Source: Thiomonas arsenitoxydans
Lineage (GTDB): Bacteria > Pseudomonadota > Gammaproteobacteria > Burkholderiales > Burkholderiaceae_C
DNA: 64,000 bases
Assembly (NCBI RefSeq): GCF_000253115.1
Contig: NC_014145.1
Location: 930,001 to 994,000 of the forward strand
Direction of reading: 5' to 3'
Below are positions 26,502 to 35,192 of this stretch, piece after piece; positions within the stretch are counted from its first letter, which is position 1, and each line of letters begins with the position of its first letter. Under the pieces are notes generated by a model. That model searched no databases. It saw only the letters and a list, made by a program, of their open reading frames with translations, and had not been told where the DNA came from. The position numbers and the translations under genes were made by a program.

Positions 26502-28014
26502 GATCTCGCTCCTCGTCAGTCACCCGCAGGCGGTCATAGCGGGCCGTGTCGGCGCGGGGTGGATCGGCCATCGTCAAGGCCGTGGTCACTTGGGCGGGCT
26601 GGGGGCCGGTCTGCAAGCGCCCCATCACGTTGACCACATGCTCCACGCTGATGCGCCCGGACGGGGCCGTGGCTTCCAGCACCAGCGCAGCGGCCACCAG
26701 GACCGCCTCCAGCCCGGATGCGGGCACCAGCGCCAGCACCTGGGCCATGAGCCGGTCGCCCCCGTCTTGCCGCAGCAGCGCCTGGCGCAGTTGCTGCAAG
26801 GGCTGGGGCAGATCGGCAAACGGCGCGCCGTTGCGCAACGCCCCGGGTTTGCGTTGAATCAGCGGCACATAGTGCTGCCAGTCGTAGGTGGTCTGTCCCC
26901 GGTTGGCCAGCCGCGCATGGCGGGCCACACACACGCCGTCATGCACCACGACCACCTCGGTGGGATACACCCGGGTGCTCACCCGCCGCCCGGCGAGTTC
27001 ACAGGGCACGGAGTAACGATTGCCAGCCATGGCCACCAGACAGGTGCTGCTGACCTTGACCGTGTTGTCCACATAGCCGTCGAACGCTGTGGGCATGGGC
27101 ATGAGGTGCGGCTGCTCGTGCTCGAGCATCTCGGCCACGGTGAACTGGCTGAACTCGGGATGGAAGATCTCCTGCCACAAGCCACGGCAGCGCATGGCCA
27201 GCCAGGCATTGAGTTCGGCAAAGGAGCGCCAGGGCGTCGACAGGGCCTCAATCCACACACGTCGCCTGCTGTCCTGGACGTTCTTCTCCACCACCCCCTT
27301 CTCCCAACCGGAAGCGACGTTGCAGAAGTCGGGGTCGAACAGGTAGTGGCTGCACATCGCCGCAAAGCGCGCGTTGACGTCGCGCTTCTTGCGCGGGTGC
27401 ACTTTGTCGACGGCTGTCTTCATGTTGTCATAGATGCCGCGATGCGGCACTCCGCCGAAGGCGGCAAACGCCTGGGTATGGGCGTCAAACAGCATCTCGT
27501 GACCTTGGCTGGGATAGGCCCCCAGCCAGAAGGCACGGCTGGCGCACAGCTTGACGTGGGCAACCTGCACGCGGTACGGCACGCCGCCCACCACCATGCT
27601 CTCTTCACTCCAGTCGAACTGGAAGGCTTCGCCCAGCGCAAACGTCAAGGGCACGAAGGCGTGCACAGCGCTCGTGCCATCGGCCTGTCGCCAAGCGCGC
27701 AGTAAATCGGTGACGCGGCTGTAGGCGCCGTCATAGCCTTGTCGCTTCAACTCGGCATGCAATGCCCTGGCCGTGCGCCGCTGCGCTTTAGGACGCTGCG
27801 CATCAATGGCCACGGCCTGCCGGAGCCACTCCACATAGGGCGCGAGCTTGCGCGAGGGTTGTGTTCGCCGCGCCGCGTACCGCGGTACGACATCGCCCGG
27901 CTGGCGTAGCCAGGTACGCACCGTGTTGCGCGACAGCCCCGTACTGCGGGCAATCTCTCGAACGGATTTGTTCTGGCGGAAATGCATCCGCCGGATCTTG
28001 CCAATCATGTCCAT
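26494..28014 (-). CDS. istA: IS21 transposase IstA
   Basis: The 506-residue DDE transposase begins with a helix-turn-helix ([20 protein letters not shown], then [13 protein letters not shown]). The integrase core includes [14 protein letters not shown] for the first Asp and [17 protein letters not shown] for the second. The start was set at ATG 28014 because AGGAG lies eight bases upstream; a GTG at 28023 is weaker. It cuts and joins the IS ends together with IstB. Confidence 0.95.
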   Translation of the reverse strand: MDMIGKIRRMHFRQNKSVREIARSTGLSRNTVRTWLRQPGDVVPRYAARRTQPSRKLAPYVEWLRQAVAIDAQRPKAQRRTARALHAELKRQGYDGAYSRVTDLLRAWRQADGTSAVHAFVPLTFALGEAFQFDWSEESMVVGGVPYRVQVAHVKLCASRAFWLGAYPSQGHEMLFDAHTQAFAAFGGVPHRGIYDNMKTAVDKVHPRKKRDVNARFAAMCSHYLFDPDFCNVASGWEKGVVEKNVQDSRRRVWIEALSTPWRSFAELNAWLAMRCRGLWQEIFHPEFSQFTVAEMLEHEQPHLMPMPTAFDGYVDNTVKVSSTCLVAMAGNRYSVPCELAGRRVSTRVYPTEVVVVHDGVCVARHARLANRGQTTYDWQHYVPLIQRKPGALRNGAPFADLPQPLQQLRQALLRQDGGDRLMAQVLALVPASGLEAVLVAAALVLEATAPSGRISVEHVVNVMGRLQTGPQPAQVTTALTMADPPRADTARYDRLRVTDEERDHA

Positions 28015-28072
28015 GGTGATCACTCCTGCTCCCCGTGCCTAAAAAAGCAGCAGGGTAGGTGGAACACCCGGG

Positions 28073-29860
28073 TCAATTTTGCGTCGGCATAACCTTCAAA
28101 AGTGGGTCAATTTTCGTTCGGCACGAACACTCCAAAACCTCTCGGGGCATATCCATCATCACCACGCGGTGGGTCATACCTCCGATGCGCTGGTGGCCGC
28201 TTTCGGCGCCTGGCAGTCGCGCAAGCACGTCCTTCCAGCCACCGAGCGCCCAGTCTGTTCCCATCATGAGCTGCCGCATCCCGTCATGCTGTTCAGAGCT
28301 GGCGATGGCCAGCTTCCAGCGTGCCGGGTCTTTCAACCACATCGGTCGCACTCCAAGTGCCTCCAGTTGCCGCGTGAGCGACTCCCGGTGGGCGGGGGAC
28401 CCATGAACAATCTGAGTTAGCGTCTCCTGAATGGTCAGGTACTTTTTCTCTTTCACGCCATGGGCCATATGGAACACGACCAACTTGCGCCCCAGCACTC
28501 GTCGCAGGCACCGGTCTGCGTCTCGTTCGACCTTGACCTCTTCCGGCTTCTCCAGATTCATCCGCGCGATAAGGCTGCGCAGCTCTTCTGGAGTCGGGAT
28601 TTGGTCTCGCGTCAGCGCGACATAGCCGGCCACGATGGGCGCGTACTTGTCCAGGAAACGCGGCTCATGGCCGAGTCCGAGGAGTAGCGCCCGCGCAGCA
28701 CTCAGCGTGTCACGCATCAAGGCCCAGCGCGCCACCAGGAGCCGGCGTAGCCGGGCCCCAAGCTGCACCGTCTCGATATGGCGCGACGGGTCGAGCAGCG
28801 GCTCATAGACGTGCCGTGAGGACTCCGGCAGCGCGGCCAGATTGAGCTGAACCACTCTCGTTTCCGTCGCACCATTGAACGATGGCAAGCTGATGCCCGC
28901 TATCGCTACACCGGTGGGCGTATTGAAATGCCGCAGTTTCCCGCCAGAGGCCCGGTAATGGCGTGGCGAGCCACTTTGGGTGAACTGACTGCGCACCAAC
29001 TCAAAGAGGCCGTCCACCGCCGTCTTCCTGCCGCCACGGGCTTCGACCTCATCGAGCAGCAGCGTCGCCGAGCTTTTCTCCATGGCGTGCAGAACTTGTG
29101 CCGCCGTAGGAATGCCATCGCGACGCGTCGCCTGCGGGCCGAGTAGATTCGACAAAAGCTCCATTAGCGTGGTCTTCCCCGAGCTCCTTTCTGCCGAGAG
29201 GGCCAGAACGGGGCGATGGGGGAGTGCCGAGCCGAAAAATGCGCTGACGAACCAGCCCAGGACCTTCATCGAATCGCCCTCGCTTTCGAAGCCGAAAGTC
29301 GAGAGCACTTGGACCACGCGCCGCACTTCTTCGTCGGACGCACAAGGCGTATCCAAGTCGAAGCCCAGTGAAGGACCGCCTTGGTAGACGACCTTTGGTT
29401 TTTTGCCGACCAGCGGCACGGGAGCCCCGTCTGTGCGCGTGAGTTGGTGGCCAAAGTTCATTACAAGCTCTTGGCCGTCACAGTACAGTCCCGGCCCCCG
29501 TACCTGATTCAGGTCGATAGGCCCGAGTGCGTCGCACGCTTGCGCGATAGCGTCCGCAGCCGAGCCTTCCTCTTCGACATAGGTCTTGAGGTCGTGGTCG
29601 TACACCATGCTCTGCTGACGCACATCCTGCCCAAACCAGACCTTCAGTTTGGCCAGATTCAAATCCCGCGCGCGCAGAATCACCAGCATGCCCGTTTTTT
29701 GGGAGTGGACGACGTAACTGCCATCCTCTGTGTGTCCGATAGGAACCCAGCCCCCCTCGGGTTTGACAAGCTGCGTGACTGACTCGGTTACCGCGACGCC
29801 CTGGGTCAGCTTTCCACCGTTGTTATTGTGGTCGGCTTGACCGAACTGATTTGACTTCAT
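28073..29860 (-). CDS. DUF927 helicase-like ATPase with IS-altered C-terminus
   Basis: The 595-residue frame encodes a DUF927-type protein, relatives of superfamily 3/D5-like helicases on plasmids and phages. A Walker A-like loop AERSSGKTTLMELL lies near residue 230 and a Walker B strand TLLLDEVEARGG near 275. The ATG at 29860 has AGAGGA eight bases upstream. Residues 1-577 are native; the last 18 are read from the end of the IS21 element, replacing the original 14-residue tail found at 25432-25476. The ATPase core is untouched, so activity may survive. A replication or DNA-processing role for the element is inferred. Confidence 0.8.
   Translation of the reverse strand: MKSNQFGQADHNNNGGKLTQGVAVTESVTQLVKPEGGWVPIGHTEDGSYVVHSQKTGMLVILRARDLNLAKLKVWFGQDVRQQSMVYDHDLKTYVEEEGSAADAIAQACDALGPIDLNQVRGPGLYCDGQELVMNFGHQLTRTDGAPVPLVGKKPKVVYQGGPSLGFDLDTPCASDEEVRRVVQVLSTFGFESEGDSMKVLGWFVSAFFGSALPHRPVLALSAERSSGKTTLMELLSNLLGPQATRRDGIPTAAQVLHAMEKSSATLLLDEVEARGGRKTAVDGLFELVRSQFTQSGSPRHYRASGGKLRHFNTPTGVAIAGISLPSFNGATETRVVQLNLAALPESSRHVYEPLLDPSRHIETVQLGARLRRLLVARWALMRDTLSAARALLLGLGHEPRFLDKYAPIVAGYVALTRDQIPTPEELRSLIARMNLEKPEEVKVERDADRCLRRVLGRKLVVFHMAHGVKEKKYLTIQETLTQIVHGSPAHRESLTRQLEALGVRPMWLKDPARWKLAIASSEQHDGMRQLMMGTDWALGGWKDVLARLPGAESGHQRIGGMTHRVVMMDMPREVLECSCRTKIDPLLKVMPTQN
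28130..28138. repeat. Right copy of the 9-bp IS21 target duplication
   Basis: CTCCAAAAC follows the IS end CGAACA and matches 25477-25485 exactly. Confidence 0.85.
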
Positions 29861-30320
29861 TTAAATTTCCTCTGAAAGGCAGACCAACAGGCGGTCCGCA
29901 GGATCGCCGCCATAGAGAGTTCAAACCCCTGCCTTTTTTGAATACAAAGGCAAGGATGGCGGATGGCATCGCGAGGACAGCGATGCCGGGTACTCGGGCT
30001 GTCGCGTTTGACCGAATCGGCATGGTGCCGTGGTGATGTCGATTGTTAAAGAGCGTGCGAGTGTCAACTCGCCTTTGTAACGCGCCCGGGCGGCGTGACC
30101 GCCCCCGTTGTTACGTTACAGCACCGTCTGGGTGAGAGGGAAGATACCGCGCCAGCCAGGGCCGTGGTAGGGGGGCGCGACTCCCCAAACTAAAACTATT
30201 TCGGCAGTGCGTGAACTTGTTCACGCTTTTTGCGTTTGCGTGCACAGGTAATGGTGTCGATGGCGCGTTTTTTCGGCCGAGCAACCCCGGGTCGTCAACC
30301 AAGCTGGTTGGCCAAGACCT
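29861..30320. other. Leader region upstream of DUF927 with two inverted repeats
   Basis: No gene is supported here. TGTAACG (30076-30082) and CGTTACA (30114-30120) enclose GGGCGG/CCGCCC (30088-30104), giving a nested hairpin. GCGTGAAC-TT-GTTCACGC (30209-30226) is a perfect palindrome followed by TTTTTG. These are candidate operators or a terminator for plus-strand transcription. Confidence 0.5.
30209..30226. promoter_or_regulatory. Perfect palindrome, operator or terminator
   Basis: GCGTGAACTTGTTCACGC has 8-base arms and a 2-base centre. The following TTTTTG allows a plus-strand terminator, but the tight centre fits a repressor site better. Confidence 0.4.
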
Positions 30321-30602
30321 TTACTCCTCTGCGTTCAATTCCCGAAGCAGTGCGTCTTGACGCTGCCTCTGACGCACAACCGGATTCGTGTCTTTTCGGG
30401 TAGCTCGGCTCAAATGGGTGTTGTGAGCGCTTGAGTTCTTCCGTGAGGATAGGGAGGGGTCCGCCCTGGGCAATTCTTCTGTTGTCATCTGGTCTTCTCC
30501 ACCCGCTCCGATAGCCTGACCAAAAGTACGGTCCAGAAAATCCCGGAAGACTCGGGGGTGCCAGTACTCGCGACTGCCAAAGGCAACCGGGGACGGCAAC
30601 AA
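30321..30602 (-). CDS. AlpA-like DNA-binding protein, probably N-terminally broken
   Basis: The 93-residue frame begins LLPSPVAFGSREYWHPRVF, which matches the second half of AlpA-type helix-turn-helix regulators (R-D-G-L-L-P-x-P-V-x-x-G-S-R). The first helix of the motif is missing. In frame upstream lies IIRDG and, further, ATG AAT AAC TGA at 30659, so an older start is cut by a stop codon at position four. Only a TTG start remains at 30602. The C-terminal ~50 residues are polar and low-complexity. It may regulate the integrase or excision, or be decayed. Confidence 0.4.
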   Translation of the reverse strand: MLPSPVAFGSREYWHPRVFRDFLDRTFGQAIGAGGEDQMTTEELPRADPSLSSRKNSSAHNTHLSRATRKDTNPVVRQRQRQDALLRELNAEE

Positions 30603-30659
30603 GCCGTCCCGGATGATGTGTTGATTTCTTTCTTCGTGTTGTAGCTTTCAGTTATTCAT

Positions 30660-30850
30660 AGCTATGCACATGGATTGAGCGAGTACCAAGAAGACGAAGC
30701 TTTATTTTCCTTAGAAAAATAATTCCGTTAGGCGAAAATTCTTAATTGAATTTTAATATTTTTTGATGGATTTTAATAACATCATAAAACATTATTTTAT
30801 ATATAAATCAAGAATATTTGCTTCAATTTAACGATGTCCGGCATAAATTG
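30660..30850. other. Strongly A+T-rich segment next to the integrase gene
   Basis: From about 30700 to 30845 the sequence is mostly A and T with runs such as TTTTTTGATGG and TATATATAAATC, in sharp contrast with the G+C-rich surroundings. No gene lies in it. It follows the 3' end of the integrase gene and could be a silencing or bending region. Confidence 0.5.
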
Positions 30851-30864
30851 CGGGCCGTATCAAT

Positions 30865-32223
30865 CTACTTGGATTGTTCTGGCTTTTTGGATTGCTTTTT
30901 GTGATTTTCACCCCCTTGCGACGGCGCGCGTTTCGTAGGTTGCTCATGAAGAGGGACTCCAGGAAAGTATACGGCACCACTTAGAATTTCAAATTGCTGT
31001 CTCGCCTTAATCTCCATCTGTTCTTGCTTCCGACTTTTCGGATTATCAATTGGCGGATTGGAAGGCACCAACATTTCTGGCGGCATATTACTTTGTGCCG
31101 TCCGGTTAGCGCCGTTGACTACCGAGCCGACCGCCTCGACGACGATATTGTCAAGGGCATTCACAATACCGCGTGAATGCTCGGCCCTTAGGTGCTTGTA
31201 GCGCCAGAGCGCTTGTGCGGTGCGATGTCCCGATACGGCGGCAATCTGGCCATCCGAAAGGTTTGTGCGTTCGAATAAACGCGATACGCCTTCATGCCGG
31301 GCCACGTGTGGAACAATGCCCTTCTGCCTCAGCTGCAGGTCTCTAGCTAAGACGCGCCAGACTCCGGCGTAATTGAACGGTTTCCAAGTACCTTTTTCGC
31401 GTGCTGCAGAGCTGAAGATGTAAGGGGAGCTGGTGTCATCTAATTCGATATAGCGACCAAAGCTGAGAGCCATACTGTTTGGGATGATGATGGCGCGCTC
31501 ATCTTCATTTTTGGTGCGAGGAATTCTTATTTGAGGCGGATTTGCTCGATACCATTCTTTGCGCGCCGTGGCTAGCTCCCCTGGGCGACAAACCGTCGAA
31601 AATAGGAGACGAAAGTACAGGTAGGCGCGTAAATCGTCACGTACCTTGGGGTGGGCCAAGATTTGGCCGATGAGTTCGTCATCAAGACGCACGGTTCGGC
31701 GATTCGAGGTGGGCCGCTTCACTCCCCTTGCTGGATTTGTTTCCATCCAATGTCGCTCGACCGCGAAATTGCACATAGCAGAGAGCGCAGCAACCTCTAG
31801 ACGGATTTGGTCCGGACTCAGGCGGGCCTCTTTATCATCCTTTTTGGCGCGGCTGGGCCGCGTTTTGCGGCGCTTTGCGATGTAGTTTCGAACATCATCG
31901 GCCGACAATTCGGACAGATATCTGGTTCCGAGCGCCTCAATAACTGGGAGTTGCTTGCGCAGTTCTACGCGTCGCGTCACCTCGGCTTTTCTGAGCCAGT
32001 CTTCGGACTGCACATACGCGGCGAACCCGTCCTGGACTGTTTTGCGTGCATCCTCGCGCTTGACGGTCGGAGCGGCCCATCTTCCAGCGCGCATGCGTTT
32101 CTCAGTTGCATCCGCCCAAATCTGGGCTTCCTCGCGCCGCTCAAAGACTTGAGCTGCCTTCATTTCCTTGATGCGGGCGAAGGCGCGAAAGCGCCCGCTT
32201 GGAAGCTGAACTACTGAAGCCAT
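30865..32223 (-). CDS. Tyrosine-type site-specific integrase
   Basis: The 452-residue recombinase starts at ATG 32223, eight bases after AAGGAGG; an in-frame GTG at 32244 lacks a site. An N-terminal arm-binding domain and a SAM-like core-binding domain precede the catalytic domain. The catalytic residues are visible: Arg in TVCRPGELATARKEW, H-x-x-R in HVARHEGVSR (ARH in place of the common LRH), SGHRTAQALWRYKHL with the last His/Trp and the Tyr nucleophile. The Lys/Gln-rich C-terminus extends beyond it. It is adjacent to the 3' end of a tRNA gene, its probable attachment site. Confidence 0.92.
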   Translation of the reverse strand: MASVVQLPSGRFRAFARIKEMKAAQVFERREEAQIWADATEKRMRAGRWAAPTVKREDARKTVQDGFAAYVQSEDWLRKAEVTRRVELRKQLPVIEALGTRYLSELSADDVRNYIAKRRKTRPSRAKKDDKEARLSPDQIRLEVAALSAMCNFAVERHWMETNPARGVKRPTSNRRTVRLDDELIGQILAHPKVRDDLRAYLYFRLLFSTVCRPGELATARKEWYRANPPQIRIPRTKNEDERAIIIPNSMALSFGRYIELDDTSSPYIFSSAAREKGTWKPFNYAGVWRVLARDLQLRQKGIVPHVARHEGVSRLFERTNLSDGQIAAVSGHRTAQALWRYKHLRAEHSRGIVNALDNIVVEAVGSVVNGANRTAQSNMPPEMLVPSNPPIDNPKSRKQEQMEIKARQQFEILSGAVYFPGVPLHEQPTKRAPSQGGENHKKQSKKPEQSK

Positions 32224-32245
32224 GCCGCGGCCCTCCTTGCTCACA

Positions 32246-32275
32246 TTTGCTCACGGCCATCCGTGCGTGAGCAAA
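32246..32275. repeat. Inverted repeat between integrase and tRNA
   Basis: TTTGCTCACG (32246-32255) and CGTGAGCAAA (32266-32275) are perfect 10-base arms with a 10-base spacer. TTGCTCAC (32237-32244) and TGCGTGAG add partial copies. It overlaps the integrase leader and may be an arm site for the integrase or an autoregulatory operator. Confidence 0.55.
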
Positions 32276-32344
32276 TTTTGCGTGAGACTGGACTGAGTTG
32301 GCAAGCGATGTTTGATGTAAGTGCCTGTTATTAAACGGGAAGTT

Positions 32345-32421
32345 TGGTAGGCCGTGCTGGGCTCGAACCAGCGACCAAAGGATTATGAGTCCTCTGCTCT
32401 AACCAACTGAGCTAACGGCCC
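32345..32421 (-). tRNA. tRNA with CAT anticodon (Met or Ile2), CCA encoded
   Basis: The minus strand folds as a cloverleaf: acceptor GGGCCGT/ACGGCCT, D-arm GCTC...GAGC, anticodon stem GAGGA/TCCTT with loop CTCATAA, and T-arm GCTGG/CCAGC with loop TTCGAGC. The discriminator A and CCA are encoded at 32345-32348. The anticodon CAT fits elongator Met or the lysidine-modified Ile2 species; I cannot decide between them. The first acceptor pair is a G-T wobble. The 3' end faces the integrase, as for a tRNA attachment site. Confidence 0.9.
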
Positions 32422-32776
32422 AACTTGTTGGATTGCGCGGGAACGTCTCGCGCAAAAGGCGACATCTTAGCGGGCGAAGGTGGGTGATGTGGGTAAGCGA
32501 GACACCCTCCATCACATCTGGAACGAGCCGCGCGGCTACGCTTGCGCTTTGGTACTTTCCGCAGCCCATAAAACCCTCTGGAAACGCAGCATGAAAGGCG
32601 ATACCAGGGGCATTCAATATCTGAATTAGGCGCTGAAGGGTCTGTGCAAAAGCATGGGTCTGCAGAACGATCTGCAGACCGTGTGCGGCCTGCAAGATCG
32701 GCGGCGATTAGCGTTCACGGGCTAAGCTTGCATTGCGGCCCGACTGGGCCGCGCGTTGTTTTGAGGGATGCTCTGC
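32422..32776. other. Intergenic region between tRNA and MFS gene
   Basis: About 350 bases carry only a TTG-started minus-strand frame that runs into the tRNA. No supported gene was found. Confidence 0.4.
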
Positions 32777-34228
32777 ATGTCGCAAACTGCTGTTTCTTCT
32801 CCCGCCACAGAGTCGGATGATGCTGTCGTCAGCCGAGCCGCGTTTGTGCGCTTGTTCGCTGCGGTCATGCTGCCGATTTTTTTGGCAGCCGTCGATCAGA
32901 CCTTGCTGGCGGCCGCCACACCGGCCATCGCGCGTGATCTGGGCGACTTTGCCGATAGCGCCTGGATCGCAGTGGGCTATTTGCTGGCCTCCACCATCAT
33001 GGCGCCGCTGTATGGACGTCTCGGAGATCGCTATGGCCGCCGCGATGCGCTCATGGCGGCGCTGGGCCTGTTTGCGCTGGGTTCGCTGGCCTGTGCTGCA
33101 GCGCAGGGCATGTGGTGGTTGATTGGCGCGCGGCTGCTGCAGGGTCTGGGCGGTGGCGGTTTGATGGTGATGAGTCAGGCACTCATCGGCGAAGTGGTGC
33201 CGCCGCGCCAAAGGCCGCGCTTTCAGGCGTATTTCGGCGTGGTGTTCGTGCTGGCCAGCGTGACGGGGCCGGTTTTGGGCGGCTTGGTCGTCAGTCACTT
33301 CAGCTGGCGCTGGCTGTTCATCGGCAATCTGCCGCTGGCTGCGCTGGCGGTTTGGCGGGGGTCGCGCCTGCCGGCTAGCGCGCGCTATGCGCAACCGGGG
33401 CAGTCGCACGATGCCCTGGGCGTGTTGTTGTTCGCCGCCTCGGCTTCCACCCTGTTGTTGTGGCTCACACTGGCGGGGCACCGTTTCGCCTGGGCTTCGC
33501 TGCCCAGCGCGCTCATGGCGGGGACGGCATTGGTGCTGGGCATAGTGCTGTTCTGGCGCGAGCGGCGGCATCCCCACCCGTTTCTTCCCCTTGAGTTGCT
33601 TCATCTGCCCGCCATCGGATGGACGGCCGCCACCATGGTGCTGTTCGCGGCGGGCTTGTTCGCTCTGGTGTTCTTTCTGCCGGTTTATCTGCAGGTGGGA
33701 CACGCCACCGGCGCGGCGCACGCGGGCCTGCTGCTGTTGCCGCTCACCGCCGGGCTGGTGCTCGGCTCCAACGCCACAGGCCGCGTGGTGGCGCGCACAG
33801 GCCGTCCCGATGTGCCGGCCCGCTGGGGGTTGAGCGTTGCGGCGATGGCGCTGGGCTTGCTGGGCGTGGCGCCTGCGGCGCCGTGGGTCATCGGTGCGCT
33901 GGGGGTTGCGGCGGGGCTGGGATTCGGCACGGTGATGCCGACGGCGCAACTGGTGGTGCAGACGGTGGCGGGTCGCAGCCGCTTGGGCGCCGCGGCGGCC
34001 ACGGTGTCTCTGGCGCGCTCCACCGGGGCGGCGGTGGGCACCGCGGTGTTTGGTTCGCTAGTGTTCGGCCTGACGTCGAGCGCCGACTTGCAGGCCGCTT
34101 TGCACACGGCAGACCCCGCCGCGGCTCAGTCGGTGATTCGCGCTTTCCATCTGGCGTTTTTCTGCGCTGGCGGGCTGACGCTGCTCGCCGCCTGGACCTC
34201 CACCCGGGTGCCGCGCGTGACGATTTGA
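32777..34228 (+). CDS. MFS multidrug exporter, DHA2-like
   Basis: The protein (483 residues from ATG 32777; GAGGG lies nine bases upstream, and an earlier ATG at 32768 overlaps it) is an inner-membrane major facilitator with about 14 transmembrane segments, the number of the DHA2 (EmrB/QacA) group. The first loop carries DRYGRRDALM and the start of helix 1 is followed by LAAVDQTLLAAATPAIARDL, the typical D-x-T-x-x-x-x-A-x-P pattern. It probably expels drugs or toxic organics by proton antiport. It is the first chromosomal gene to the right of the tRNA. Substrate unknown. Confidence 0.88.
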   Translation: MSQTAVSSPATESDDAVVSRAAFVRLFAAVMLPIFLAAVDQTLLAAATPAIARDLGDFADSAWIAVGYLLASTIMAPLYGRLGDRYGRRDALMAALGLFALGSLACAAAQGMWWLIGARLLQGLGGGGLMVMSQALIGEVVPPRQRPRFQAYFGVVFVLASVTGPVLGGLVVSHFSWRWLFIGNLPLAALAVWRGSRLPASARYAQPGQSHDALGVLLFAASASTLLLWLTLAGHRFAWASLPSALMAGTALVLGIVLFWRERRHPHPFLPLELLHLPAIGWTAATMVLFAAGLFALVFFLPVYLQVGHATGAAHAGLLLLPLTAGLVLGSNATGRVVARTGRPDVPARWGLSVAAMALGLLGVAPAAPWVIGALGVAAGLGFGTVMPTAQLVVQTVAGRSRLGAAAATVSLARSTGAAVGTAVFGSLVFGLTSSADLQAALHTADPAAAQSVIRAFHLAFFCAGGLTLLAAWTSTRVPRVTI

Positions 34229-34289
34229 CGGCGCGCGCCCGGGTCGGTGGAAAATGTCATTTCCCTTCCCACTCGCAAGCTCCACCGCC

Positions 34290-35192
34290 ATGCACAGCCT
34301 CGACTCGCTCAGCCGTTTTTCCATCCCCGGTCAACTTCGGTTCCATGCCCATCCAACCGGGCTGATTTTCGCTGAAATCGACCATGCCGCAGGCGTGGCC
34401 AGCCTCTGTCTGCAGGGCGCTCACCTCACCAGCTTTCGCCCCAAGTCGCAGCCGGAGCCGGTGGTGTGGGTGTCTGAAGCGGCGCGCTATCTGCCGGGCA
34501 AGTCCATTCGTGGCGGCGTGCCGGTGTGCTGGCCCTGGTTCGGGCCGCACGCCAGCGAGAGCAGTTTTCCGGCGCACGGCTTTGCCCGCACCGTGCCCTG
34601 GGCGGTGGTGGACAGCGGGGCATCGCAAGGCGCGACGCACCTCACGCTGCAACTGCAGCCCTCAGACGCCACCCGCGCGCAATGGCCGCATGACACGCCG
34701 GTTTCCCTGCGCATCCGCGTGTCGGAGGTGTTGGAGATGGACCTGATCACGCACAACGCCACCGCGCAACCGCTGCCGCTCAGCGAGGCGCTGCACACTT
34801 ATTTCCAGGTCGGCGATATTGCCGAGGTGCAATTGCTGGGGCTCGATGGCTGCAGCTACCTCGACAAGACCGAGGCCTTCGCCCGCAAGCAGCAACAGGG
34901 CGCGGTGCGCTTCGCCGCCGAAACCGACCGGGTGTATGTGGACACATCAGCGGAGTGCGTCATCGTCGATCCGCTGCTGCAGCGGCGCATTCGCATTGCC
35001 AAGCAGGGATCGGCGTCCACCGTGGTCTGGACGCCGTGGGAGCAGAAAGCCGCCGCCATGGGCGACTTCACCGCGCAGGGCTGGCGCAACATGCTGTGCG
35101 TGGAGTCGGCCAACGCGGCAGACAACGCGCTTACCTTGCAGCCCGGCGAAACCCACACCCTGAGCGTGCGCTACAGCGCCGAAGCGCTGTGA
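34290..35192 (+). CDS. yeaD: D-hexose-6-phosphate mutarotase (aldose 1-epimerase family)
   Basis: This 300-residue protein resembles YeaD: VVWVSEAARYLPGKSIRGGV, then PVCWPWFGPH with the characteristic WPWFG, and later TVVWTPWEQKAAAMGDF. A catalytic His/Glu pair is likely in SEALHTYFQVGD and the late segment. It interconverts alpha and beta forms of phosphorylated hexoses. The start at ATG 34290 is a choice; the frame is open from ATG 34254. It ends one base before the convergent GMC oxidoreductase gene, so the two stop codons abut. Confidence 0.85.
   Translation: MHSLDSLSRFSIPGQLRFHAHPTGLIFAEIDHAAGVASLCLQGAHLTSFRPKSQPEPVVWVSEAARYLPGKSIRGGVPVCWPWFGPHASESSFPAHGFARTVPWAVVDSGASQGATHLTLQLQPSDATRAQWPHDTPVSLRIRVSEVLEMDLITHNATAQPLPLSEALHTYFQVGDIAEVQLLGLDGCSYLDKTEAFARKQQQGAVRFAAETDRVYVDTSAECVIVDPLLQRRIRIAKQGSASTVVWTPWEQKAAAMGDFTAQGWRNMLCVESANAADNALTLQPGETHTLSVRYSAEAL

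Larger units (their letters stand above)
25486..28129 (-). mobile_element. IS21-family insertion sequence, 2644 bp
   Basis: The element has terminal inverted repeats TGTTCGTGCCGA (25486-25497) and TCGGCACGAACA (28118-28129). Further internal repeats of ATTTTGACCC occur near both ends, as is usual for IS21-family elements. It carries istA and istB on the minus strand and is flanked by a perfect 9-bp duplication. It is complete and the exact duplication points to a recent insertion. It has displaced the 3' end of the DUF927 gene. Confidence 0.92.

Noticed and set aside
1..32345. Conjugation or relaxase genes of an integrative conjugative element
   Set aside because: None of the visible proteins resembles a relaxase, coupling protein or type IV secretion component, so conjugative ability cannot be claimed from this window.
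32399..32695. 98-codon minus-strand ORF overlapping the tRNA
   Set aside because: It starts at TTG without a binding site and runs through the tRNA gene, so it is probably a chance frame.
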